64,000 bases of DNA from Dasypus novemcinctus (lineage: Eukaryota > Chordata > Mammalia > Cingulata > Dasypodidae). The notes beneath the pieces are model-generated. The model was not told the origin of the DNA and did no database searches. It saw only the letters and a list, made by a program, of their open reading frames with translations. Location of the stretch: contig NC_080689.1 in NCBI RefSeq assembly GCF_030445035.2, positions 20,117,278 through 20,181,277 on the forward strand, read 5' to 3'. Below are positions 1 to 22,345 of this stretch, piece by piece. The position numbers and the translations under genes were made by a program. The first letter of the stretch is position 1, and each line of letters begins with the position of its first letter.

Positions 1-845
1 TTTTTAAATTGAGGTATAATTTATGCATAATAAAATGCACAGATCTTAAATGTTAGTTCAGTGAGTTTTGACTGTTATACATTTTTGTGCAGCTGTTGCT
101 GGATTTTCTCTAGGTTCTTGGCTAAACTACAAAAGTAAATTTTAAGAGCAAACTGGTTTAATTAGGACAGTAATTTATTAAGGAACTAAGAGAAGAGAAA
201 TGGGAGAAAATAACAGATTATGGGTCCCAGGTAGGGAGGAATGGGCTGAAAAGAGATAAAGAAGGCTGATTTACAGACTACAATTTCTCATTACAGATTA
301 CAAATCCCTAAGTTTACTTGTGTGCTGATCCAGGCAGGGGGCAAGAAGGCAAGAGTAGGGCCAGTTTGGCTTTTGTGCTTGCTTTTTAGACCATTAATTA
401 TTCCTCCCCTTTGCTAATGTAGGGGAAGAATCCCAATTGTTTGCTGTTTTGATTGAGTACCCCATTCCTCAATCCCCTAGGAGGACCCAATGATAAGGCC
501 CCTGGAGAATATCCAGGGTATTTTGGTCAGAATGGGGTTTCTGGCAAGGTTCTTCCAGCAGCCATTTTGTGTAGTATTCATGGCCACATGTTTAATGGTG
601 GCAGTGTTCCTGCCAGGTTCCAGACCCATCTATTGATTCCTAATCTAGTCTGCCTCACAACTCCCACACAAAATGAGAAATGTAACATTTTTTATAACAG
701 AAAGTTCTTTTGTGTTCCTTTCCAGTCAATTGAACTACTTGCCATTTCCCACCGGACAACCTCTTTCTGATTCCTGTCCTCACAGATTGGTTTTGCTTTT
801 TCTTGAACTTCATATAAATAGAATCATGTAATATGTATTCTTTTA
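1..845 (-). mobile_element. Old L1 3' end, split by an LTR-like insert
   Basis: Bases 1-95 (TTGAGGTATAATTTATGCAT, then the GTTCAGTGAGTTTTGAC motif) and about 700-845 (TTCATATAAATAGAATCATG) are the two halves of the antisense 3' end of an ancient mammalian L1. About 600 bp of unrelated sequence separate them. Confidence 0.65.
96..698. mobile_element. Insert splitting an old L1, possibly a solo LTR
   Basis: About 600 bp interrupt the L1 above. The composition is LTR-like and there is no long ORF of interest, but I see no clean TG...CA ends or target duplication. The family is not recognised; LTR is a guess from length and context. Confidence 0.3.
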
Positions 846-1034
846 CATGGATGTTGTTCTCTGTAGGGATTCTGATTGGTGGTTTTGGGGGGAGGTGAAG
901 GGTGAGTTGGTGTTAATGTGCAGTGGGGCAGGTTGCCAGCGAAATTGCAGTCCTGCTTTGATATGGAACTATTACCTGAAAGAAAAGAGGGGAGGGAATT
1001 GATTTTTTAAATTAATTTTTTGCAAATTATAACT

Positions 1035-1150
1035 CTGTAAAATAGATATTATCTCCATTTTACTGCTGTGGAGTCTGAGGCTTAGCAAGGTAAACTAATT
1101 AGGCTGCTGTCTCAAGTAGTAAAGCTAAGACTTGGGGTCTAGCCCATTTA
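1035..1150 (-). repeat. MIR SINE fragment
   Basis: The core CTCCATTTTACTGCTGTGGA followed by a GAGGCTTAGCAAGG-type motif is the antisense 3' half of MIR. Confidence 0.65.
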
Positions 1151-1717
1151 ACCTAAAGTCTGTGCATGCCCTTTGGAGAAGAATTACTATTTTTTTCTGA
1201 AGGAGTAGGAAATAAAATTCTAAACTGCCTACCTCCCTCTGATAAACTGAGGTTTGGGGGAGCCAAGGGTCAGGATTATCAGACCAGGAAGCAAAGCCAA
1301 GCACAGAGGAGAGTTCCTAGTGGAGCAGGGAGTTAGCCAAGCAGGGGAGGGGGAAATTGCTTCACTCCTGGCCCAGAGCCCTCCTGGAAGTTTTTGTAAA
1401 TGGACCTAAGGCAATCCTATTCTTTCCTGCTGTGAGGACTTCCAGGGTTCAAAGAGCCAACGCCTTGTGCTTTAGACTGAGGACTTCAAGATCAGTGTTG
1501 GGAGAGGAGCAAGTTATATATATTTTTCTATTTGTGGAGATTCTTTAGTATTTATATTAAAATTGGTATTTCTTCAAGTGAGAAACCTTTAACTCCTTTA
1601 GGGGCCAATGTTGGTTCCCCACTGACATTCTTTGCTTGCTGCAACCACTGAGCACTGTCCACGATGAAGGTAAAAAATAGGTTTTAGATAGAGAATGAAA
1701 CAAATGTTCCAAATCAC

Positions 1718-2340
1718 CTGTACTAGTTTCCTCGGGCTCCTGTGACTGAGGATGACAAACTGGGGGACTTAAAACAGTAGATATTTATTTTCTCACAGTT
1801 CTGGAGGCTAGAAAGTCTGAATCAAGGTGTTAGTACAACCATACTCCCTCCAAAGGTCCTAGGGACGAAGCCTTCCTTGCCTCTTGCAGGTTTGGGTGGC
1901 CCTGGTGTTCGCTGGCCCCGGTGCTCGCTGGCCCTGGTGTTCGCTGGCCCCGGTGCTCGCTGGCCCCCGTGCTCGCTGGCCCCGGTGCTCGCTGGCCCCC
2001 GTGCTCGCTGGCCCCGGTGCTCGCTGGCCCTGGTGTTCGCTGGCCCCGGTGCTCGCTGGCCCCGGTGCTCGCTGGCCCCGGTGCTCGCTGGCCCTGGTGT
2101 TCCCTGGCTTTAGGGTACATAACTCCAGTCTCTGCCTTTACAGGACTTCATCTCTGTGTCTCTGTGTTCTGTCCTCTTCATTTACGTCATTGGATTTAGA
2201 GCCCATCCTAAATTCAGGATGATTTTATCTCAAGATCCTTAATTAATTATATCTGCAAATACCCCATTTCCAAATAATGTCACATTCTAAGGTTCTGGTG
2301 GACATGAATTTTGGGGGGAAACTATTCAACCCGGTACATC
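1718..2340 (-). mobile_element. MaLR (MLT1-like) LTR carrying a minisatellite
   Basis: The sequence from ACTAGTTTCCTCGGGCTCCT through TTATTTTCTCACAGTTCTGG to AACTATTCAACCCGGTAC is the classic antisense MLT1/MST-type LTR layout. A 16-bp minisatellite (1896-2102) has expanded inside it, lengthening the LTR by about 200 bp. Confidence 0.8.
1896..2102. repeat. 16-bp GC-rich minisatellite, about 13 units
   Basis: There are thirteen near-identical units of the type GCTGGCCCCGGTGCTC (the first lacks one base), with variants GGTGTTC and CCCGTGCTC. The seed looks like the LTR's own GGTGGCCCTGGTGTTCCCTGG segment. Three units make 48 bp, so long open frames run through on both strands. They are a by-product of the repeat, not genes. 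Confidence 0.95.
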
Positions 2341-2559
2341 ACTTATTTAAATTAGAGCTGTGAGCAAGGATTTGTGGGCCATGGCATGGAACCAGTCGTG
2401 CAGCTTTGGTTTGGACAGGCTATGAAGGGACTATGCAGGCTGTTTATACTGATTAAAATAAAAGCCCTGTAAGTAACCCATGTAAAAATTTATACTTAGA
2501 TTCTTTTATGATGTATCAAATGGATTTCAAATCATCTAAATATATAATAAATATTTTTT

Positions 2560-2960
2560 CATTTCACTGAAAAATTAGGAATGGAAGTGAATACTTAACA
2601 AATTCACTGAACTTTGAAGTATAAAAGAAAACTCAAAGAAAAATTTTTGACCATATTAAAAAAGGGGGACAAAATATTTGTAACAAATAGGAAAGCTAAA
2701 AAACTAATAATATCTTCATTTCCTAAAGAGTTAGTATCTGTTACAAGAATGAAACGGAACAGAATAGAGAATTCAGAAACAGAATCAAGTAGATATGAGA
2801 ATTTAGTATGTGGTACAGATGGCATTTTAAATCTCTGGATATAAATAGAATATTCCATATGTATTGGAATAGTTCGCCAAGCATTTAGGACTAAAATCTA
2901 AAGCTCTGTCTCACTCCTTAAACCAAAATAAATTAAGACAAATAAAATATTTTAAATTGA
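2560..2960 (+). repeat. Degenerate L1 ORF2-like fragment
   Basis: Motifs such as AAACGGAACAGAATAGAGAA and GGCATTTTAAATC resemble the 3' part of old L1 ORF2. The copy is heavily decayed and its boundaries are soft. Confidence 0.4.
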
Positions 2961-2989
2961 AATGCCTTCAGAGGCAGAATTATGTTGTA

Positions 2990-3590
2990 AGAACAGAGAT
3001 TCTAGAGCCGGACAGCTGGGGCTTGCAGCTCACCTCTGCCAGTTACCCCTCTAGGACCAGGGGCAAGCTATTTATTTATTTATTTATTTTAATTTACCCC
3101 TTCCCCCCCCGAAATTGTCTGCTCTCTGTGTCCATTCGCTGTGTTCTTCTGTGACCGCTTCTATCCTTATCAGTGGCACCAGGAATCTGTTTCTTTTTGT
3201 TGCGTCATCTTGTGTCAGCTCTCCATGTGTGTAGCACCATTCTTGGGCAGGCTGCATTTTCTTTCGGGCTGGGTGGCTCTCCTTACGGGGCACACTTCTT
3301 GCGCGTGGGGCTCCCCAACGTGGGGGACACCCCTGTGTGGCAGGGCCCTCCTTGCTCACATCAGCACTGCGCATGGGCCAGCTCCCCACAGGTCAGGGAG
3401 GCCCGGGGTTTGAACTGCGGACCTCCCAGGTGGTAGGCAGATGCCCTGTCTATTGAGCCAAGTCTGCTTCCCTGGGCAAGCTGTTTAATCCCTCTGTGCT
3501 TCATTTCGTAAAATAGTACCTGCCTCACAGGGTTGTTGTGAGGACTAAATGAGTTCATCTATGTAAAAGGCTTGGATGTATATATGTAAA
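2990..3590 (+). repeat. MIR SINE split by a DAS SINE
   Basis: The left part at 2990-3060 (CTAGAGCCGGACAGCTGGGG) and the right part at 3474-3590 (GCAAGCTGTTTAATCCCTCT, then CTCACAGGGTTGTTGTGAGG) are one MIR. The DAS SINE sits between them. Confidence 0.8.
3070..3473 (-). mobile_element. DAS SINE, full length
   Basis: The antisense copy runs from a T-rich (TTTA)n tail through GTCTGCTCTCTGTGTCCATT to GAGCCAAGTCTGCTTCCCT. It is flanked by the 9-bp target duplication GGGCAAGCT (3061-3069 and 3474-3482), which is part of the interrupted MIR. Confidence 0.92.
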
Positions 3591-3593
3591 TTG

Positions 3594-4650
3594 CTATTTA
3601 CATGTAGCTGCTATAACCATTGTTATTGTTGCCATCATGGTTGTCATCATTTTTCAGAAAGCTAAATCATAAAAGCACTGAAGTTATAAGTTTAGAGAAA
3701 TTGAGGATCAATAATCATAATAGCTTATAGTTTTATAGTGCTATGCAGGTTGTCAAAGCTCTCACCTGTAGGATGATTCCTTTGCTACAAAAATCTATGA
3801 TATAGCAGACAGGAAATCTGATCTCATTACTGTTATTTATCAACTTCCTTGGAACCCCCTCTACCCTCTTATGCATGGAGGACTTCAGCAGTGGACCATA
3901 TATATGTTCCTTTCCATTCTAGAACCAACTAGTCTTAAAAGCTTTGGTGTTTAGGTAGCTGGTACTTCCAGTTCTTTGGACTTAAAAGACCTTTGCCTCT
4001 TACCCTTATCCCATACAAGCAATTCATTCCTATGGCTGTATCTTGGATCCTGTTTCCCCACAAATTGTTCCACCAATAAAATCTTAATCTTCAGTATTCT
4101 ACCCTTCAGCTACTTAATGCATGCATAGTAATTTATAGTTTTGAGTACTGGTTACTAATGGGTTAAATAATCATAACATTTTACCTATAGCAGTAGATAT
4201 AAACTTTTGCCTGGTTTAAAAATTTCTTTTCACTTTTGATGAGGCAAAGGAGTATAGTGTTGATAAACTCATAGACTGTCCAAGGGGAATTGTCCACTCC
4301 TTAGTGATTGATTAAATCAAGGAAATTCTACTATAATACCCTTCGCTTCTTTTACGCTATAAATATCTGTTTTTTAAAGGAAGAGTTAATATATGATAAA
4401 AGTTTTTTTTTGTTTTTTTGCAGTCACTCTGGATAACTGGATGTGATTTATCTGGCTTACTGGTTAGTGGGAGGAAAATGCTGATATTGGCCAGTGTGTT
4501 ATAAAATTACTCTAATGGTATTTTGCATAATTCTGTCATCACTCTAAAACCACTTTTTAGGATTATATATTTGGCACCATTTGTTAATGTATTTTAATTG
4601 TTTTTTCCCTTTAGTGCATGGGGCTTTCTTAAATTCAGGAAATAATTACT
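3594..4650. other. TTC27: Intronic stretch without recognised features
   Basis: AT-rich intron sequence. I see no exon, clear repeat family or structured element here. Confidence 0.5.
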
Positions 4651-4654
4651 TAAT

Positions 4655-4850
4655 TAACTTTTTATTGAAATATAATGTACATTCAGAAAAGTGTGCAATC
4701 ATAAGTGAACACATGAATTTTCCTGAAGTGAATACACCTGTGTAACCAGCACCCAGATCAGGTATCAGAACATGAGCTGCCTCCCACAGCCCTGCAGTCC
4801 CCCCACCCACCAAGGGTCCCCACCATTACAGGACTTAGAGGTAAAGTCAA
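4655..4850 (-). repeat. Old L1 3' fragment
   Basis: The motifs TTTTTATTGAAATATAATGT and GTGTAACCAGCACCCAGATC are typical of antisense ancient L1 3' ends. The boundaries are approximate. Confidence 0.5.
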
Positions 4851-5140
4851 GTTTTGCAAATGCATACTCATGTGTGCCATCATTTTTTGTTTTATCTTTG
4901 CCAATCTTTGAATGCATTTATATGTTTTTGTTTTTTCTCTTATTTTTAAATTAAATTTTTACTTTATTAAAATAATACTTAGTTTTACAAGAGAAATAGT
5001 AGTATAAGGCTTATAACAAAATTGAGCAATTTCCTGCTGTATCCCTCCTTACTCCTCAAAATCGTTCTCCCCAAAGGGGAGAAACCCATTAGTATTTCTT
5101 TTCCATTTGCATATTTTCATGTTTCATAATAATTATACTG

Positions 5141-5562
5141 TTTTTTTTTTAAAGATTTATTTTTTATTTATTTCTCTCCCCTTCCCCCAGCCGCATTGTC
5201 TGCTGTCTGTGTCCATTCGCTGTGTGTTCTTCTGTGTCCACTTGCATTTTTGTCAGCAGCACCGGGAATCTGTGTCTCCTTTTGTTGCGTCATCTTGCTG
5301 TGTCAGCTCTCCATGTGCACAGCGCCACTCCTGGGCAGGCTGTGCTTTTATTGCACAGGATGGCTCTCCTTACGGGGCGCACTCCTTGTGCGTGGAGCTC
5401 CCCTACAGGGGGGACACCCCTGCGTGGCATGGCTCTCCTTGCACACATCAGCACTACACATGGGCCAGCTCACCACATGGGTCAGGAGGCCCTGGTTTTG
5501 AACCCTGGACCTCCTGTGTGGTAGGCAGATGCTCTTATCAGTTGAGCCAAATCTGCTTCCCT
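5141..5562 (-). mobile_element. DAS SINE, full length
   Basis: The antisense copy starts with a T-run and AAAGATTTATTTTTTATTTA and ends in GAGCCAAATCTGCTTCCCT. A T-rich target duplication (CTG/CTGC plus a T-run) is likely but not clean. Confidence 0.88.
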
Positions 5563-5990
5563 GCTTTTTTAATTAACTAAATTTAGGCATTATCTGTTGA
5601 CTTCCTATTATAGTAGATGAGGACTTAACTGTCTTATACCAGCACTTCGGCTCTTTCCCTTTTCTATCTTCCCAATATATTTATGTTAAAATTTTTGGTC
5701 TAATGAATATTCTTTATTAATATTACTATGTCTATGCAAATAGTACTCAAAATGGGTATTACAGGATAGTGTGGCTATGTTTCTTGTTTTGCTTTTTGTT
5801 TTTCTGTTGTTAATAATTGTCCTGTTTTGTTTCCTCTCTCTTCTTTCTTACTCTCTCTTTCTAAGCCTTTTAACTACATTCATGATTTCTGCCTCCCCCT
5901 CTTCCTTGGTTTCCATGACACCACCTTCTCCTTCCCATCTAGCCACTCTGCCCTCTGCTTGAATTCAATGTTCCTTAAGATTCTAGCCTC

Positions 5991-6082
5991 AGAGAGAGAG
6001 AGAAGGAAAGGAAAGGAGAGGAAAGGACAGGGAAAGAGGAAAGAGGAAAAGGAAAGGAAAGGAAATGAAAGGAAAGGAAGAT
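5991..6082. repeat. Purine-rich (GGAAA)n microsatellite
   Basis: About 90 bases are almost entirely A and G, built of AGAG and GGAAA/GGAAAG units. The base composition could allow triplex (H-DNA) formation. Confidence 0.9.
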
Positions 6083-6332
6083 TCTATCCTTAGCCTTATT
6101 CTTATCCAACAACTCTCTTTAGGCAATATCTGCCTCTGCCATGAATAACTCCCCATTTATTCTTCCAGTAGAGAACTGTCTTCTGTGCTCCTGACCCATC
6201 AATTTAATGGGCCATTGAATATGCAGATGAAAGTATGAAGGCAAATTTGTTATTTTCTCCCCTCCTATTAAAGATCACTTAATAGCCACTATGAGGTGGC
6301 TAGAGGCATTTGGTTCCCTTTGCAACCACCTC

Positions 6333-6385
6333 AAACACACACACATACATACACATATACATGCACACACAGACACAGGCACGTC
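6333..6385. repeat. (CA)n-rich microsatellite
   Basis: Interrupted ACACAC/ACATAC units lie in the TTC27 intron. Confidence 0.85.
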
Positions 6386-7124
6386 ACCAACTTTTTCTCT
6401 CTCAAACTGACAGCACTGCAGGTCTCCATTTTTATTGGCAGGAAGACCATTGTCTCATTGTCTCCTCAAGGAGGCCAAAGTGAGGGGATGAGATTTTGGG
6501 CCAACTGTGAGATCTCACAAGAAGTAAAGGATTTTACTAATTTAGTGTTTCATTTGTACATGTAGGTAGCTGTTTTAATAGACCATCTTTTTAAAAACAT
6601 GTTAATCCTTAAAATGTTTACAGAATGATCACTTGAAACAAATAGTGCATATTTATACTGTTTCTTTTGCATTGTTACTTTGGTATTTAAAACCACATGT
6701 GGGATTATATTGAGAATTAAAGACAGAGATAATGTGCTTTCTTCAAACAAAAGAAAAATTGCAATTGAAGAATGTTCTCCTGTCCCCTTTTGTCTCTGTG
6801 TATAATTATGACCATGAGTCTGAGCTCAAATTCCTAGAAGTGGAAACCTTCCAGAGGAGCCACAATTCTTCAATGGCATCTCCCACATGGATCAGAATGT
6901 TCTATGAGGAGGAAGAGCAAGGTGTCACACTGGTTGCATCTCTCTTAGTAACACTTTCTGAAAGAGGTGTATTGATTCAGTCCTTGTTTGAAGCACAGTT
7001 GTTTATTGAGTCAGTGCTGTGTGTCTTGCACAATATTAGATGCTGGTAATACAAAGATGGTGAGATATGGTGTCTCCGTGAACTTGAGGGTAAGAAAACG
7101 GATGCAGGCACCATGGCTCTTGGA

Positions 7125-7690
7125 AGCTTGCCATTCAAATTATGTGCATGGGCCAGCAACAGTCACCTGGAAGCTTGTTAGAAATGTGGAATCGGGAAGC
7201 GGACTTGGCCCAGTGGTTAGGGCATCTGTCTACCACATGGGAGGTTTGCTGTTCAAACCCTGGGCCTCCTTGACCTGTGTGGAGCCAGCCCATGCAGAGT
7301 GCTGATGCGCTCAAGGAGTGCTGTGCCACACAGGGGTGTCCCCACGTAGGGGAGCCCAACGCACAAGGAATGTGCCCCGTAAGGAGAGCTGCCCAGCACG
7401 AAAGAAAGTGCAGCCTACCCAGGAATGGCACCGCGCACACAGAGAGCTGACACAACAAGATGACGCAACAAAAAGAAACACAGATTCCCGTGCCGCTGAC
7501 AACAACAGAAGCGGACAAAGACGACGCAGCAAATAGACACAGAGAACAGACAACGGGGGCGGGGGGGGGGGGGGGCGAGGGGAATAAATAAATAAATCTT
7601 TAAAAAAATAAGATAAAAGAAAAATGGAATCTTGGTCCAGGATGGATCAGAGTCCCCATCCAAGATTGTCCATTTCTAACAAATTTGGAT
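7125..7690. repeat. MER5-like DNA transposon relic split by a DAS SINE
   Basis: The left part has CACCTGGAAGCTTGTTAGAA. The right part, from about 7621, ends near CATTTCTAACAAATT. Together they fit a hAT-Charlie MER5-type relic interrupted by the SINE at 7194. Confidence 0.55.
7194..7620 (+). mobile_element. DAS SINE, full length, with a G-run tail
   Basis: The copy starts GGGAAGCGGACTTGGCCCAG. It has a tRNA-like head, the conserved GCGCAAGGAGTG-type body (here diverged), ACACAACAAGATGACGCAAC, a G-run of about 15 at 7560-7575, and (AAAT)n CTTT. The target duplication is AAATGTGGAATC (7182-7193) against AAAATGGAATC (7621-7631). Confidence 0.93.
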
Positions 7691-7884
7691 TGATGATGCT
7701 CAGGGAACTGTATGAATGGGTTCACCTAGAGACTACTGGAAGAAGACACCTCTGGGATCTGTGTTCACCCTTGGTCAGATGGATTGGAGATGATGGGACA
7801 CAACCAGTGGGTACTGAGGTGCTGGAGTTCTAGAGAGGAGTCTAGCTGGAGCTGTACAGATAGTATCAGAGTACACGTGGTGTA

Positions 7885-8312
7885 TTAATTAAGGTTCTCT
7901 AGGGTAACAGAACCAATGGGATATCTATAAATAGTATGAAATTTTATAAAATTCTTCCACGCGACTGTGGGAATGCACAAGTCCAAATTCCACAGGCAGC
8001 TGCAAACCAGGGACTCCGATGACAGTCCTTGATGAGTTTCCAGGAGACGTTGGCTATCAGAAGTAGAGCTGGGAATTCTCTCGGAATGCTGAAATCTCTT
8101 CTCCTTTCAAGGAATTTAGCTGATTGGATTAAACGTCACTCATAGCTGGTGGCAATCTCCTTGGTTGATTGTAGATGTAGAGCCATCAACTCATTAATGA
8201 TTAAATTCCATGAAAATTTCCTTGTATTACAGTTAGCCTAGTGCTTGCTTGGCCAAACAACTAGGCACCATTACCTGGCTGAGTTGATACGTTAGCCTAA
8301 CCATCACACTTG
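7885..8312 (-). mobile_element. ERVL/MaLR-type LTR relic
   Basis: It begins near TATTAATTAAGGTTCTCTAG with AACAGAACCAATGGGATAT and ends near GTTGATACGTTAGCCTAACC ATCACA. This matches the common mammalian LTR whose sense 3' end reads GAGAACCCTGAC. There is no internal viral coding sequence. Confidence 0.65.
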
Positions 8313-8486
8313 GTAATGTATTTGAAGCTACAGGTGTGGATGAAATGGTTCAAAGAAGAGAGGAGCACTAAGTATGGGCCCTGTGGAAGAAGAGGCCTCC
8401 AAGGAGACTTAAAAGGGGCATCCAGAGAGATAGTAGGGATGCAGTTCTAGAGAAGGCTTCAGGATGGTTTGGCTTTTATTTTATTT

Positions 8487-8922
8487 TATTTTTTTCAAAT
8501 TCTCAATTTATTCATTTTTTAAAAAAAATATTACATTCAAAAAATATGAGGTCCCCATCCACCCCCACCGCCCCCACCCCACCACTCCCCCCACAGTAAC
8601 ACTCTCCCCCATCATCATGACACATCCATTGCATCCGGTGAGTACATCTCTGGGCATCGCTGCACCCCATGGCCTATGGTCCACACCATAGCCCACACTC
8701 TCCCATGTTCCATCCAGTGGGCCATGGGAGGACATAAAATGTCCGGCAATTGTCCCTGCAGCACCACTCAGGACAACTCCAAGTCCCGAAAATGCCTCCA
8801 CATCTCATCTCTTCCTCCCATTCCACACCCCCAGCAGCCACCATGTCCACTTTTTCCACACCAGTGTCACATTTTCTCGATTATTAACCACAATAGTTCA
8901 TGAATAGAATATCATTAAGTCT
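8487..8922 (-). mobile_element. Xenarthran-type L1 3' end, 5'-truncated
   Basis: The antisense poly(A)-side run TTATTCATTTTTTAAAAAAA is followed by the L1 3' UTR (GACACATCCATTGCATCCGG, CCATGTTCCATCCAGTGGGC). It is bracketed by the direct repeat CTTTTATTTTATTTTA (about 8471 and 8924). The same 3' UTR recurs on the other strand at 38755 and in an older copy at 43806-44640. Confidence 0.8.
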
Positions 8923-8996
8923 ACTTTTATTTTATTTTAATGAAAGTGTAAGGGTGATCTCACAACATTTTTCAATGTCATTGTCACTGATGATTG

Positions 8997-9436
8997 TTTT
9001 AGTTTCCCTTTGCTAAAACAAATACTGTACAGTGTTTAGCTTAAACAACAGGAATGTATCAAAATTCATTGTGTTTGAGACCAGGAAAAGTCCAAAATCA
9101 AGGCTACAGTAAGATAATGCTTCCTCCTAGAAGACTGTGGCATTCTGGACCTGGTGACATCTATCCTTGGTCCTTGCCTTTTCTGGTACATAAGCGGCAC
9201 ATGTGGCAATGTCTTTCTCCTTCAGGTTCTACTGTCTACCTCTAGTGTCTTCCTGTGGCCTTCTCTCCTAGTAAAGGACTCCAGTAGTCTGGATTAGAGC
9301 CCAACCTGACTCAGTTGGGCCACATTTTAAGTAAAATAACATTTTCAAGAAATCCTATGTACAATGGGACCACACCCACAGGAACGGAAAAAGATTAAGA
9401 ACATGTTTTTCTGGGTGCATAATTCAATTTGCCACA
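8997..9436 (-). mobile_element. MaLR (MLT1-like) LTR
   Basis: It starts near TGTTTTAGTTTCCCTTTGCT, contains AACAACAGGAATGTATC and a GATTAGAGCCCAACC-type motif, and ends near CATAATTCAATTTGCCACA. It lies only 84 bp before TTC27 exon A. Confidence 0.7.
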
Positions 9437-9519
9437 GTGATGTCGATGGTAGCTTTTTGGTTTCATTGCTTTTGGTTTATTTCTAGCTTTTACCAATTCA
9501 CTTACATGCATTTTTTAAG

Positions 9520-20560
<11,041 letters not shown>

Positions 20561-20755
20561 CCATACTGGCAGCAGTTCCTGGAAAAGGTGTTTTCACCTT
20601 CTGGAATTTCTCTTATACCTGTGTATCTGAAACACAAAATATTTTGGTTTTTAAAGTAAATTTCTATTGTTTTTGTGGGTAACTTTCTGATTTGTAACTT
20701 TTCCAAATGTTTTGAGATGTCTGAAGGACATTAAATAAAAAGGTCTTTGTTTTTT
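20561..20755 (+). terminator. TTC27: TTC27 3' UTR and polyadenylation signal
   Basis: After the stop there are about 195 bp of AT-rich 3' UTR. Overlapping ATTAAA (20730-20735) and AATAAA (20734-20739) are followed by a GTCTTTGTTTTTTTTTGG downstream element. Cleavage is expected near 20,750-20,760. No second good signal is obvious close by, so this is probably the main 3' end. Confidence 0.85.
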
Positions 20756-20759
20756 TTTG

Positions 20760-22190
20760 GCCGACTTACAGTTGAATTCAGTATTCTTATTATTCTTGAG
20801 GTATTTCAGCACAAAGAGTAAATAAATTATAGTTTGCATTTTAGCATAGGGCTTATTCTCTCTCAGCCTAAAATGAATTAGATAATTCTTTGGAAAAACT
20901 TAGTCTAAACAGGAAAAAAATTTTTAAAGTTACATATTACAACTTATGGAATCATTAGAGCAACTGCTTTATTGTCCACAAATGATAAAAGAGAAGATTT
21001 GGTAGTGCTGGAAACCTTTACATTTCTTGAGATTTTGTGTTTACGTCAGAGAGATACAAGCTTGGCTGAATTGGAAATGTGGAAATGGTTTATCTTCTCA
21101 ATCAAGAAAATGTACAGAAAAAAATGATGTAACTCAAATTTTGCCTCTGCCTCAGAGACTAGTAACCAGGCTGACGCTCCTTGTTGTGTGTACTGCCAGC
21201 CCTAAAAACTGTTATTTAATGAGGATATTATGGGTGAAGACAGTTATAAGTGGTGCTGTGTTGCAAAAATGCCAGAGTAAAATGCTTTCTTAGTAATGTC
21301 TATGGAAACAAATATTGAAGGCAGCATCTGAACCTCATAATCTGAGTACAAAAATCAGAGTGAGGAATTCTAATTCCTGGCTTGTGTTGCTGAATTTTGG
21401 GTCTGATGCCTAAGTCACTTATTCCTTGTTTTTTGTATTTTGTTTTTTATTCATGTTCTTATTTATAAAATGCAAATAATTTCTATTCTTTTTTTGTGAC
21501 TTTCAGCTGCTTTTAAAATTGTTTTAAGTACATAAGTCATACGTACAAAGTATTTGGGACTTTAAAAAACAGACTTTAAAAAAATTCTTTCACCAGTGAG
21601 TTTATCCTAAGCAGTGTTCAAAGCTTCCTTTTCTTTACCACCTGCTTCTTTTTTCTGTTATCACATTAGCCTAAAATATTGTAGCTGTATGCCCCAGAGC
21701 ATTTTCTCTTATAGGAGAGGCAATGCCTATGAGAAAGACCAACATAATGAGGCAGTAGTGTGATTAAAATTGTGTCTACTTAAATCTTTTATGGGATGAA
21801 GGAAGGGGGGGAGAAAGGAAGGGAAGGAGGGAGGTTTTAAGATGAACTCTTTATCAATAGCAAGTTGTGACCCTGAGTAGAAAATGGATAGAAAAGAAAT
21901 ACTGGAAAGGACAAGGATTTCAAGCTTCAAATGAAAGTCTAAAAAGAGTTTTAAGGTTTTTAGAAGTTTTCAGTTCTATTTGTTTTCCTTTGGGTGTACG
22001 GTAGAAAGGCATTGGTGATTGTGAACAGTTATGAACCAAGTCAGAAAAGGGTCATCTCCTTCCAGTTCTGTTCTCAAATGCTGTGCTGGACCAAAGTTTG
22101 CAGGATGCTCCCCTATACCTTAGGCATGGACCTATTCATTATTTTTATTAGTCTTGTGTGAATGTTTAACATAATTGAAGAAACGTTTGG
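20760..22190. other. Intergenic, no recognised features
   Basis: AT-rich unique-looking sequence downstream of TTC27, with one purine-rich stretch at 21800-21832. No gene or repeat family was identified. Confidence 0.5.
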
Positions 22191-22197
22191 GGAGGTA

Positions 22198-22345
22198 CTA
22201 CGGTAAAGTGAAAAAAACTTGGGGCTTTCTAGTCAAAACCTCATCTCTGCCACTCCTAATACTTAATACTTAACACTTAAGTACTTGTTTCTTCATTTGT
22301 AAAGTGGATGTAGTAATAATAGCATCTTCCTTCATGTTAATATCT
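22198..22345 (+). repeat. MIR SINE fragment
   Basis: CTCATCTCTGCCACTCCTAA, then TTCTTCATTTGTAAAGTGGA, has the MIR sense layout. Confidence 0.7.

Larger units (their letters stand above)
1..9519 (+). other. TTC27: TTC27 intron upstream of exon A (partial)
   Basis: This is the 3' part of the intron that precedes the first visible exon. It contains L1, MIR, LTR and DAS-SINE copies listed separately, with no coding exon that I can recognise. The stretches at about 840-1030, 1150-1715, 2346-2600 and 3600-4650 show no identifiable element. Confidence 0.85.

Noticed and set aside
1830..2222. Several overlapping long open frames on both strands with repeated residues
   Set aside because: They are produced by the 16-bp minisatellite (48 bp per three units); no start context, no family and no coding signature.
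5107..5580. Open frames of 70-195 codons with recurring cysteine-, leucine- and alanine-rich motifs here and at many other places (for example 28327-28827, 44010-44597, 61044-61529, 63501-63884)
   Set aside because: All overlap DAS SINEs and recur because the SINE itself recurs; both strands are open in the same copies.
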